Assembly: GCA_026709335.1 (NCBI GenBank)
Contig: JAPOTE010000100.1
Location: forward strand, 1 to 32,187
DNA: 32,187 nucleotides
Direction of reading: 5' to 3'
Source of the DNA: Bacteroidota bacterium
GTDB lineage: Bacteria > Bacteroidota > Rhodothermia > Rhodothermales > Bin80
The stretch's first letter is position 1. Every line of letters begins with the position of its first letter. Shown here piece after piece: positions 1 to 8,009 of the stretch. The translations under genes were made by a program, and so were the position numbers. Below the pieces are notes generated by a model. It did not search any database, was not told the origin of the DNA, and saw only the letters and a list, made by a program, of their open reading frames with translations.

Positions 1-1
1 G

Positions 2-100
2 ATCAAAACCATCGGAAGAGGATACAGAAGGTTTGAAAACTTCAGAGTCGCAATTCTCTTTTTCTGCGGAGATTTAGCGCTTTATCCACAACAATCGTAG
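2..100 (+). mobile_element. ISL3-family-type transposase, C-terminal fragment (cut by window edge)
   Basis: The window opens inside a reading frame that runs for 32 codons to a TAG stop at 98-100. The visible residues include IKTIGRGYRRFENF followed by RVAILFFCG. This matches the end of DDE transposases of the ISL3 (IS204/IS1001/IS1165) family, where a K-x-I-x-R-x-x-x-G-[FY]-x-x-[FN]-x-N-[FY] stretch precedes a short hydrophobic tail with a CG. The upstream part lies outside the window, so it is not possible to say whether the element is intact. I could not identify the right-hand inverted repeat between here and 204. Confidence 0.7.
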
Positions 101-203
101 TAGTACCGTATTGAAATATTACAGCAGAGAGAAATATTCTTGAGAGTGTGATAGAATTTTTCTACATGAGGGTTGAAATGTGGGGGTATGATGAACAACT
201 CAT

Positions 204-2054
204 TCAATTGCCAAGGTAATGGAGTAGGCGCTGTGCAGTCACGTCTCCGGTTAATTTATAGAGATAGATGCCTTTACTGAGTCCTTTTGCCTGCAATTCA
301 GCAGTGTATAAACCAATTTGATGATGGGAATTTGCGAGAGTGCGAATGTGTTGACCAAGCGGATTGAACAATTCAAGAACGACATGTCCTGGTTTGCCAA
401 TTCTGTAATCTATGGTTGTTGAAGTTGTAAAAGGGTTAGGATAATTTCCTAGAAGGTCTGTCTCACCATATTCAGGAAGTTCTTCTGTATCGGTGGGAGA
501 TCTCAATCGAAAATGTAGCCAGTTAACATTCGGCGTACCATTATGAAAATGAAGTTTCATAATTTGGGTTCCCTCTTCCAGTTCAATTCCGTTCTCGGTA
601 ATGATCCGGGCGGTTTGAAAATTAGGCGTTCGGCTAGAGTACAGAATCATGCCAGTTTTATCTACGCCATCAAATTCAAGGGAAAAAGAGATCTGGCTTG
701 CTCGGCTTGCCAATCTCACCTGTAGATCATAAATGCCCCCCTGATCTACGTGTACTGTGTAAGCAACCCATTCCCGTCGGGAGGTTGCCCCAACATGGTA
801 TCCAATCCCATCTGTTGTCGGATATACGTCCACTCCCTCATCAAGCCGAATTCCTCGGCCATCATTTGTGGATGAAAGATCTCGGTAGGCAACCCCTGGC
901 CCGCCCAAGTCAAAATATTCTGCCTCTATTCGTTCACTGATAGGGTGAGGGCGCATTAGATAGGGGGCATTCTGAGCACAGGAATTTCCGACAGTAATCG
1001 ATCTGGTAGCTGAGTAAGTACTCCAGCCACCGTTATCAACAGTTCGGGCACGCACTGAATAACAGCCTTCTGCAACATTTTCAGTAGACCAGCTCCACTG
1101 ATCTAATCCAGATCGAATTGTTTCCATTAAACCATCACCTTGATAGAGTTCTACTCTTAGTATTCGGCCATCGGAGTCAGTTGCGGTACCTGAAAAAGTA
1201 ACTGCTCCTCCTACTTCGACATTGGTTGGTGTTTCAAGCGTTATCTGAGGAGTATCCACATAGCGATAAACGCGTACATAGTCAACTAGCATTTGTTGTG
1301 GGAAGATACTGTTATCAATACCTTGGGCTCCTCCCCATGATCCCCCGATCGCAATATTCAGAATTAAGTGAAAAGCTCTGTCAAATGGCCAGCCTTGCCA
1401 ATTATTGAGGGATTTCGTATAAGTCCAGTAGGAGTTTTCATTTACTGAAAACGTCAATTTGTTTGGAGTCCATTCGAGGGCATAAACGTGTAGTGCACTG
1501 GATACATCTGAAATGATGGTTTTACCGCCTTTTTGTGTGTTGCTGAGGTGATTGAATGAATCCGTATGAATTGTGGCATGAATATGTCCAGGGTTGTGGC
1601 CCACATGCTCCATAATATCAATTTCTCCTGTATCAGGCCATCCCCCGTTCCCATACGAACTGTTTGTAGGAAGCATCCAGATTGCTGGCCAAGTGCCTCT
1701 ACCAGAAGGGAGTTGAGCACGGATTTCTATACGGCCGTACGTCCAATCGCCTTTTGATTTTGAGATCAACCTGGCCGATGTATAGTCACGGCCTCCCCAA
1801 GATTCTTTTCTGGCTTCAATCACAAGATGGTTCCCATCAACTCTCGCATTCTCCTCACGCTTCTCGGTATAATATTGACTTTCAGAATTTCCCCATCCAT
1901 TTCCACCAACGTCATAGGACCAAAGTGTAGAATCAGGAAGGCCTGTATAGTCAAATTCGTCACTCCAGGCCAACTCCCATGATGATTGTGCATACAGGTT
2001 AGTTTTTATGAGAAAACATAAGCAGAATATCAGAGAATAGGCAATACGTATCAT
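204..2054 (-). CDS. Secreted GH16 beta-glucanase (laminarinase-like) with CBM6-like and T9SS sorting domains
   Basis: This is a modular secreted glycoside hydrolase of about 616 residues. The start at 2054 is preferred because MIRIAYSLIFCLCFLIK then reads as a signal peptide ending near YAQ/SS; an in-frame ATG at 2147 would add 31 residues in front of it. The GH16 catalytic domain spans about residues 25-265 and carries the family signature EIDIME (E144, D146, E149 from this start): nucleophile, helper Asp and acid/base. The substrate is therefore probably a beta-1,3- or mixed-linkage glucan. An Ig-like linker with a DSDG motif follows (about 270-357), then a CBM6-like beta-sandwich beginning RIEAEYFDLGGPGVAYRD (about 375-520), and a C-terminal sorting domain beginning LLGNYPNPF (from about 535) that should direct type IX secretion and surface attachment. 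It lies 279 bases downstream of the receptor operon on the same strand. Exact substrate is inference. Confidence 0.9.
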   Translation of the reverse strand: MIRIAYSLIFCLCFLIKTNLYAQSSWELAWSDEFDYTGLPDSTLWSYDVGGNGWGNSESQYYTEKREENARVDGNHLVIEARKESWGGRDYTSARLISKSKGDWTYGRIEIRAQLPSGRGTWPAIWMLPTNSSYGNGGWPDTGEIDIMEHVGHNPGHIHATIHTDSFNHLSNTQKGGKTIISDVSSALHVYALEWTPNKLTFSVNENSYWTYTKSLNNWQGWPFDRAFHLILNIAIGGSWGGAQGIDNSIFPQQMLVDYVRVYRYVDTPQITLETPTNVEVGGAVTFSGTATDSDGRILRVELYQGDGLMETIRSGLDQWSWSTENVAEGCYSVRARTVDNGGWSTYSATRSITVGNSCAQNAPYLMRPHPISERIEAEYFDLGGPGVAYRDLSSTNDGRGIRLDEGVDVYPTTDGIGYHVGATSRREWVAYTVHVDQGGIYDLQVRLASRASQISFSLEFDGVDKTGMILYSSRTPNFQTARIITENGIELEEGTQIMKLHFHNGTPNVNWLHFRLRSPTDTEELPEYGETDLLGNYPNPFTTSTTIDYRIGKPGHVVLELFNPLGQHIRTLANSHHQIGLYTAELQAKGLSKGIYLYKLTGDVTAQRLLHYLGN

Positions 2055-2333
2055 ATGATGAGGTTTGTGATTTGAATTTAAAAAGTGTGAGAACTGTAGC
2101 AATGTTCTGTTAAGAAATTGAATTATGTGTGCGTAGAAAATATTCATTTGAAATTTTGTTCAGCGCCTGCCCGTAAGCAGAATATGCAATCCAAGTTATA
2201 TGGTTTTTATTACATCAACCGCGTCAAGATGCTGGTAATAACTGAACTCTGGTTTTCATATTCGTTGTGCTAGATCTATGTTAGGCGGAAATTACATCCA
2301 CGAGAACTAAAATGAAGGGGATGCTCGAGAAAA

Positions 2334-3638
2334 TCAGTCAAGCATAATTTGGCGAAAGAGAGTAGTATCAATATGAATGGATGCGACTGAACGAAGCGCA
2401 TCCAGCAGGGTGGTATCAGGTCTCAATTGTCGCATAGAGTTGGCTAGATATGTTCTTGTAGAACTCGTGACATCCTCTTGGACAATTTTGTCGTTTTCAA
2501 GGCCCAGATTCATCCCTGTCAATGCAAAAGCTTCGTTGCGAATGGCGCGTCCAATAGATGCGGCCGGATTTGATATTGCCTCGGAAAAAGGAAGTACTGG
2601 GAACCAGAAAAAATAATCTTCGGCAGTGAAGGCTTGGATGGTTCCATTCATCCGAAAGGTTGCAAGCGGAGTTTCGGGGATCAAGGGTAGAGGGGAGGTA
2701 TCGGACGAATGATCTAAGGCAAGAGAAGTGTTAGTCAGACGTTTGAGTGCTACGCTAAGTGACCGAACTCCTTCGGGGATGACCTGAACATCTCGACCTT
2801 CCATGAATGTGCGTACAAAACGATCTCCCTCCAATCGCCTTCTACGGATACGGAGCAGGCCTGAAATTCCAGATTTTCTGGTTTGATACTCCGATTCCGT
2901 GATGATTGGAGATTCGATGCGATCTTCAACTTTGATGATATGCCATCCTTGCCTGCTCCGCACGGGATCCGAATAACTTCCTGTCGACAGTGCAAAGGCT
3001 ACGTCGGCAAAGGCATCATCAACCTGAAAATATCGAATTTCACCAAGCCATCCTGCTGTTGAATCGAACGTTGCAGTTTGGAATGAACGCTGTGCCTCGT
3101 CAAGGAATGAGTGCCCGGATTTTAATCGCTCATGAGCTTTCCGAACTTCGGACTCGGCGCGATAAAAGAGATGACGGACGACAATCGGTTGTTTGTATCG
3201 CGCGAAAGCTTGGCGAATCTCTACATCATTTAGTGGAGGTAGTTTTTCAACAAATTCAAGTTCGTAATAGCGTCCACCTATGGCTTGTCTAAGAGCCAGT
3301 TCTCTATGCCTAATGAGTGAAGAGTCCATGTCCAGGTTGCGACGTAGAGCTTCCTCATACCAGAGATGTTCTTCAATTAACAGATTAAGCTGGGTATAAC
3401 GGGCTTTCGGAGTATCATTTTGACCGGTCTGAATCAGCGTTTGTACGTAAGAACGTTCAAATGCTCCAACCGTAATCGTATACCCGTTGACGGAAGCCAG
3501 TTTTTGATCCTGCTCGTTCAGATACCCCGAGCACCCGATGAACACGAACAGGACTAGGCAGGTGCCCCAAGATTTAGAAATAGACCCGAAAATCGACCAC
3601 CTGCGTTTGTCCAAGAAGTTCAAATGGTGTGTACGCAT
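2334..3638 (-). CDS. Parvulin-type peptidyl-prolyl isomerase lipoprotein (PpiC/SurA-like)
   Basis: This encodes a probable periplasmic foldase of about 434 residues. A hydrophobic stretch ending in the lipobox FIGC (Cys36) predicts a lipoprotein. A helical N-domain is followed by a parvulin PPIase domain at about residues 151-241, recognised from VVRHLFYRAE, the GWLGEI loop and the closing SRQGWHIIKVEDR, which is the usual F/W-H-[IV]-[IV]-K-[VL] end of the fold. The C-terminal 190 residues are unassigned. The start is uncertain: ATG 3638 has a weak GGGA upstream and leaves a 65-base overlap with the PorV-like gene, while ATG 3689 would overlap by 116 bases. Coming last in an operon with a TonB receptor and a PorV-like barrel, it may help fold those outer-membrane proteins (inference). 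Confidence 0.85.
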   Translation of the reverse strand: MRTHHLNFLDKRRWSIFGSISKSWGTCLVLFVFIGCSGYLNEQDQKLASVNGYTITVGAFERSYVQTLIQTGQNDTPKARYTQLNLLIEEHLWYEEALRRNLDMDSSLIRHRELALRQAIGGRYYELEFVEKLPPLNDVEIRQAFARYKQPIVVRHLFYRAESEVRKAHERLKSGHSFLDEAQRSFQTATFDSTAGWLGEIRYFQVDDAFADVAFALSTGSYSDPVRSRQGWHIIKVEDRIESPIITESEYQTRKSGISGLLRIRRRRLEGDRFVRTFMEGRDVQVIPEGVRSLSVALKRLTNTSLALDHSSDTSPLPLIPETPLATFRMNGTIQAFTAEDYFFWFPVLPFSEAISNPAASIGRAIRNEAFALTGMNLGLENDKIVQEDVTSSTRTYLANSMRQLRPDTTLLDALRSVASIHIDTTLFRQIMLD

Positions 3639-4629
3639 AATCAAATCCCAGCCGGACGCCGAAAGCACGCACATCGATCCCTGTTCCAAATGTGAGATGA
3701 CTGTCTACATTGTCTATGAAAAGATCCTTGTATCCTCCACGAAGGTCAAAATTGAAAGTCCTGTTGTGAATTCGTAATTGAGCTCCTGCATCACTGTTAA
3801 GGCTGTTGTCGTTACTCTGTTGGATGTCAGCCAGAGCGGAAAGTTCAATCATACCTGCCTGTATAATAGGCATGGCGAGGCCAAACTTGAATGAAAGTGG
3901 CAGGTCCCATGAATCCATTTCAATGCGGGCAGGGATGTTGGGATTGTTTCCAGTGGTGGTCTCGTCAATATCCACGAAGACAATGCTGTTAACGCCAGTC
4001 ATTTGCATTTTGCCACCAAAATTCTGGATCGATGCAGCCAGAATCAATCCACGCAGGTATTCGGATTTAAGAATAAATCCAAAGTCAAATCCAATGGTGC
4101 TGGCAGTCATATCCCTAATCTGTTGACGCACATATTTGGCAGTGCCCCCAAAATAAAATGACTCAGTCAGAGGTTGTGCATAGCTGAGGCCCAGGCTGAA
4201 ATCACTCGCACGGAAGGTTTCGCCCGTTCCCTCGGGGAAAGCAACTGTACGAACAAGCATGTCACCGTAGTTTACTGAGGCCACGCTAAGGCCTAAAACA
4301 CGGTCACCAAAAACAGGAACTACAACAGCGGCCGCGTTATATTCAATATCTGCGAACCAGCGGGAATGCGATAAAAATATCCCACCAGCTGAATTATTTC
4401 CGTAAGAGCGGGCGGCACCAGCCGGGTTCCAAAAAAGTGCATCTGCACCAGTTGCAACAGCGGTATATGCATGACCCAGTGCTTGCCCGCGTGCGCCGGT
4501 CCCGATTGTCAGGAAGCTAGCCGCTGTTGTTCCTGCGCGGCTTTGTGCAAACGCAATCTCGGGGCCTGCATTGATCATCATCAACAGCAGAACGAACAGA
4601 TAGATTGTTGTACGCACTGACTGCCTCAT
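3574..4629 (-). CDS. PorV/PorQ-family outer-membrane beta-barrel protein
   Basis: This 351-residue protein has a signal peptide (cleavage near AFA/QS) followed by the PorV/PorQ/UPF0164 hallmark: FLTIGTGARGQALGHAYTA, then ADALFWNPAG. The rest alternates in beta-strand fashion, and it ends in phenylalanine (FRVYF), as outer-membrane barrels do. In type IX secretion PorV accepts cargo from the translocon and hands it to the attachment complex; PorQ-like paralogues are less well understood. Its start overlaps the stop of the 1127-residue secreted protein by 4 bases, which implies translational coupling, so this copy may be dedicated to that cargo rather than being the general secretion shuttle (inference). 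FadL-like transport is a less likely alternative. Confidence 0.85.
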   Translation of the reverse strand: MRQSVRTTIYLFVLLLMMINAGPEIAFAQSRAGTTAASFLTIGTGARGQALGHAYTAVATGADALFWNPAGAARSYGNNSAGGIFLSHSRWFADIEYNAAAVVVPVFGDRVLGLSVASVNYGDMLVRTVAFPEGTGETFRASDFSLGLSYAQPLTESFYFGGTAKYVRQQIRDMTASTIGFDFGFILKSEYLRGLILAASIQNFGGKMQMTGVNSIVFVDIDETTTGNNPNIPARIEMDSWDLPLSFKFGLAMPIIQAGMIELSALADIQQSNDNSLNSDAGAQLRIHNRTFNFDLRGGYKDLFIDNVDSHLTFGTGIDVRAFGVRLGFDYAYTPFELLGQTQVVDFRVYF

Positions 4630-7600
4630 TTAACAAGGGCAAATTTGTCCACATGTTCGCCAATTCCGGGAGCATCAACATGAAATACATACACTCCGAA
4701 TGCAATATCCTGCTGTTCTTCCGTACGGAGATCCCACCATACGGATCCATCGCTGGAGGCACTATCATGATACAGTGTACGAATTAATTCCCCTCGAAGG
4801 TTGAAGATGCGAATGGTGCATAGAGGAGGAAGGTGGATAAACTGTACTCGCCGTTCGCCTCGTCCTTCAATTTGACTTCTTGGCTCAAATGAGGAGGTGC
4901 CAACATAGGGGTTTGGAACAACTGCAATTCGATCAAGCTCATTGCGCGCTTTATTCACATCAATCTGCGAAGAGCGAAGAGTAAACTGGAAGAAATCGCC
5001 GGTTGCAAAAGGTTTCTTGCTAGAGATATGAAAAGAATTGCCAGCAGAAGGAGCAACTGAACCGCCACCGTCAGCAGAACTGAATTGGATCCGATAACGA
5101 AATCGCCAGGGGCCGCGTCCAGTTGGGCGCTCAGCAATGATTGCATGATCCCCGGCGTCAAAAGCACCACTGCCATTCACATCTTGCATTAAGAGCTCGG
5201 CAGGAGTATTTTTTGTTTTATTGACGGTGAAGACAGGGACCGGATCTCGTAAATATCCGAAGAATCGTGGTGGGCGATATAGAGAATCACTCGGGGAAAC
5301 CCAGATCAACTGATAGTCATCGGGAGAAGCACGAAATGCAGAGGTTGTATCCCGTTCTACCGTCGCAATCCAGTTTGTAGAGTGGCCATCCAGCGTTCGC
5401 GGGTCCAGGTCATAGATTTCATTTTCTGTCCCCTCATTGGCGAGATATCCTGTATTTAATGGATCTAGTTCGCAACCTGCGGGGGCTGGGCAATCAACAT
5501 TGGTGATGTCAATGACAAACCCATCTGAGGGGGGAGTGGAATCAATAATTGGGGACGACTGAATCAGCGTTTCGCCGGAAGCAATGTTGGTGATCTCGTA
5601 TGCTCTTGTCCGATAGAGATCAGAAACAGCAGAGATCGGTTCGCTAAAGAAGGATATATGGTAGATCGCATCAAAATCTGCGAGTGTTTCCTGGATCAAT
5701 CTCACACTGATTGACCCGGAGCCAATCCCGCTGGTCACGCGGCTCAAATCTTCATTTGCACCGCCCTCAATATAGCCTACGGGGACGGATCTTGGTGTCA
5801 CGGCAGCTGCATTTTGAGAAAATCCAGTCAAACGCCCTGCCTGGTTCACGCTAATATTGAAGGAGTTTTCTTGTGGATCAATGGGTTCTTTGGTCGGGTT
5901 GTCTGGATCCCGGAATCCCCGATCATAGGCTACCAGTGCGTAATAATATGTGATGCCGTTGGTCACGTCTTCATCAATATAGTAGAACTGGAGTCCGGTG
6001 TTATCTCCGAGGGAGTAAACTGCTTCACCCTCCAGTACGGTAACGGGGCCTTGAATATCATTGGCGAGATCCCACTGGGCTATGGGTTTGAAGAAGGTCG
6101 CTGTCCCGTCAAGGTCGGTAATGGTGCGGGCATCAAAGAGCAGGGGGTCCGTCCCTTTGTAGAGTTTGAATCCTTCAAAGTCAAATTCCTGTGTAAAACG
6201 GTCAAAACTTCTAACAGCAACAGTATCCCAACTAAGAACTACGCGTTCATCACCGGCAACCGCAGTAAGCTTAGGAAGAAACGGGGGTTGAGCGAAGTTG
6301 TAATCAGCATTGAATATACTTTGTGCAGTACGGCGGTTTTTGAAAAAATCACGCTCATCTTCACCAAATATCCAGGCAGTAGAGAAAAAGTCAGTTCCCT
6401 GAGGTTCAAGGCCAATCGGTCCAGAGGAAAACAGAATAAACGGTTCCAGATCGGCTTTGAAGGCATCCGGTTTGGTTCCAAGAGGGAATTGGGCATTATT
6501 GATAATCCTGTCCCACATCCAGGAGTCATCTCGCAGGTTATCACCACTTTCATAGAATGGTCGGGTCTGTAAATCAAAACCGGTTAACCCAACCTGGTCG
6601 GATTCATCAACATCGAGTTCATCAAAGTTAGGCTCTCCAAGTGTGGGAATTCCATCGGCCTCTCCGTCATCAGGGCCCGGGTAGCCGAGGTCGAATGGTC
6701 CTTGGCCATCTCTTCCCACATCATTGTTAAGTGCTTCCCCTGGATCCAGGGTTCCATTTTCATTTTCATCGGAAAAGCCGACCCAATCCAAGTTTTCATC
6801 TCCTGTCCACCAACGTCCGGCTGTATAGGCAGGGCGGGATTCAATAGGACCATAATAGGCTTCAAAATCGGCAAGATTGTACATGGAAGCAGCAGTGCTG
6901 AGAATTTGCTGCTGTCCCTGAATAAGCGTGCCCGCGCCGTTGAACCTGGATTCATCTGTCATTCCGTCTTCATCGTTGTCCAATCCATCCATTGCTCTGG
7001 CTGGGCTTTCAAGAAATGCAAACCCGGTATATCCAAGTGGATAGTTTCCACCGGTGGGGCGAGTCCCAATCCCATCCTGATCCCAACCGTAGGCCACATC
7101 CTGCTGCGGGTTAAATGCAGCGTTTTCATCTCCCTCCTCATTGCCCAGGCCATAATCCATAATTTGTCCCAGGTACAAATCAGAATGAGTTTTATTCGTC
7201 ACATTTGTAATCCGATAAAGAATGAACATCAGATCTTCTGCAAGCACATTGGCCCACTGGAAGAGGCGAACTTGTGTCTGAAGTCCCATTCCACCAATTG
7301 TAGAATCTTGGCTACTTGCGTAAAACACTCCGTATTCACTGTTTGGTCGTCGGGTTTCTGGATCAATGGCATATTCCTGATCTGTAAAATCATCCATTAC
7401 ATAGAAGCTTTCCAGATCTGCGTTAAAGACACCTCTGCCAAAAAAGCCATTCCAGTTGCCGGACCATCCAGGATCATCGGGATTATTCAATCGATCGGGC
7501 CAGAATTGGGGCCAGGAAGTCGGATCGTCACTGAGTGCAGGGGTAGGGGTTCTCTGTCCTGTGATGGGGTCCAATCGGTTCACATTCATGAACCCTGGAA

Positions 7601-8009
7601 GAGGTGTCCATCCCCATAATGATCCATCCGGGCTTAAACGTTTCCCGAAGTCCCGATAGGTAAGGATTACGGGATTCAGGGTGGTATCCTCGCTGGCCCC
7701 CGGGAAAAATCTTGACCATTTCAGGCGTTCTCCCGGGACCTGCCCAGCTACCATAATGCCCACTCCATCAATATGGCGCCCTCCGATGCCTCGAGGCCAG
7801 ATGCCCCATGGAAGATCATTCCAGCGGGCCAGTTCGCCGTGATTACGGAAGTTGGTTTCGATAAGGTTCCCATCCATAATCCCGCGCGCAATCAGATCCT
7901 CGTCTCCTCGAAGGTCAGAGGAAATATTCTGTCCGTACAGAGTATTTGGCAACATCGTCAAGATGCCCAGACCTATCAGGAGGAAACGGCTGTATACACT
8001 CTGCATCAA
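4626..8009 (-). CDS. Large secreted FnIII protein with acidic Ca-binding-like motifs and T9SS-type C-terminus
   Basis: This 1127-residue protein starts with a signal peptide (cleavage near LYG/QN). The N-terminal 500 residues are rich in W, G, P and D and are not a fold I can name. They carry several acidic loops resembling EF-hand/dockerin or thrombospondin-3 calcium sites, such as DGLDNDEDGMTDE (about 341-353) and DENENGTLDPGE (about 414-425); another, DVNGSGAFDAGD, lies near the C-terminal third. A fibronectin-III-like module sits at about 590-720 (VVLSWDTVAV, FEGFKLYKG, YYYALVAYDRGF). The last 100 residues (VVPNPYVGTSSFE to the end) look like a type IX sorting domain. It lies between a TonB receptor and a PorV-like gene with 4-base overlaps on both sides. 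I infer a surface-exposed partner of the receptor, in the place SusD would occupy; its ligand is unknown. Confidence 0.75.
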   Translation of the reverse strand: MMQSVYSRFLLIGLGILTMLPNTLYGQNISSDLRGDEDLIARGIMDGNLIETNFRNHGELARWNDLPWGIWPRGIGGRHIDGVGIMVAGQVPGERLKWSRFFPGASEDTTLNPVILTYRDFGKRLSPDGSLWGWTPLPGFMNVNRLDPITGQRTPTPALSDDPTSWPQFWPDRLNNPDDPGWSGNWNGFFGRGVFNADLESFYVMDDFTDQEYAIDPETRRPNSEYGVFYASSQDSTIGGMGLQTQVRLFQWANVLAEDLMFILYRITNVTNKTHSDLYLGQIMDYGLGNEEGDENAAFNPQQDVAYGWDQDGIGTRPTGGNYPLGYTGFAFLESPARAMDGLDNDEDGMTDESRFNGAGTLIQGQQQILSTAASMYNLADFEAYYGPIESRPAYTAGRWWTGDENLDWVGFSDENENGTLDPGEALNNDVGRDGQGPFDLGYPGPDDGEADGIPTLGEPNFDELDVDESDQVGLTGFDLQTRPFYESGDNLRDDSWMWDRIINNAQFPLGTKPDAFKADLEPFILFSSGPIGLEPQGTDFFSTAWIFGEDERDFFKNRRTAQSIFNADYNFAQPPFLPKLTAVAGDERVVLSWDTVAVRSFDRFTQEFDFEGFKLYKGTDPLLFDARTITDLDGTATFFKPIAQWDLANDIQGPVTVLEGEAVYSLGDNTGLQFYYIDEDVTNGITYYYALVAYDRGFRDPDNPTKEPIDPQENSFNISVNQAGRLTGFSQNAAAVTPRSVPVGYIEGGANEDLSRVTSGIGSGSISVRLIQETLADFDAIYHISFFSEPISAVSDLYRTRAYEITNIASGETLIQSSPIIDSTPPSDGFVIDITNVDCPAPAGCELDPLNTGYLANEGTENEIYDLDPRTLDGHSTNWIATVERDTTSAFRASPDDYQLIWVSPSDSLYRPPRFFGYLRDPVPVFTVNKTKNTPAELLMQDVNGSGAFDAGDHAIIAERPTGRGPWRFRYRIQFSSADGGGSVAPSAGNSFHISSKKPFATGDFFQFTLRSSQIDVNKARNELDRIAVVPNPYVGTSSFEPRSQIEGRGERRVQFIHLPPLCTIRIFNLRGELIRTLYHDSASSDGSVWWDLRTEEQQDIAFGVYVFHVDAPGIGEHVDKFALVK

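Noticed and set aside
5814-6572. A 252-codon plus-strand frame
   Set aside because: It is also antisense to the 1127-residue gene, with no recognisable features.
6702-7619. A 305-codon plus-strand frame
   Set aside because: It lies wholly antisense to the 1127-residue secreted protein, whose signal peptide, FnIII motifs and sorting domain are clear. The antisense product has no motif.
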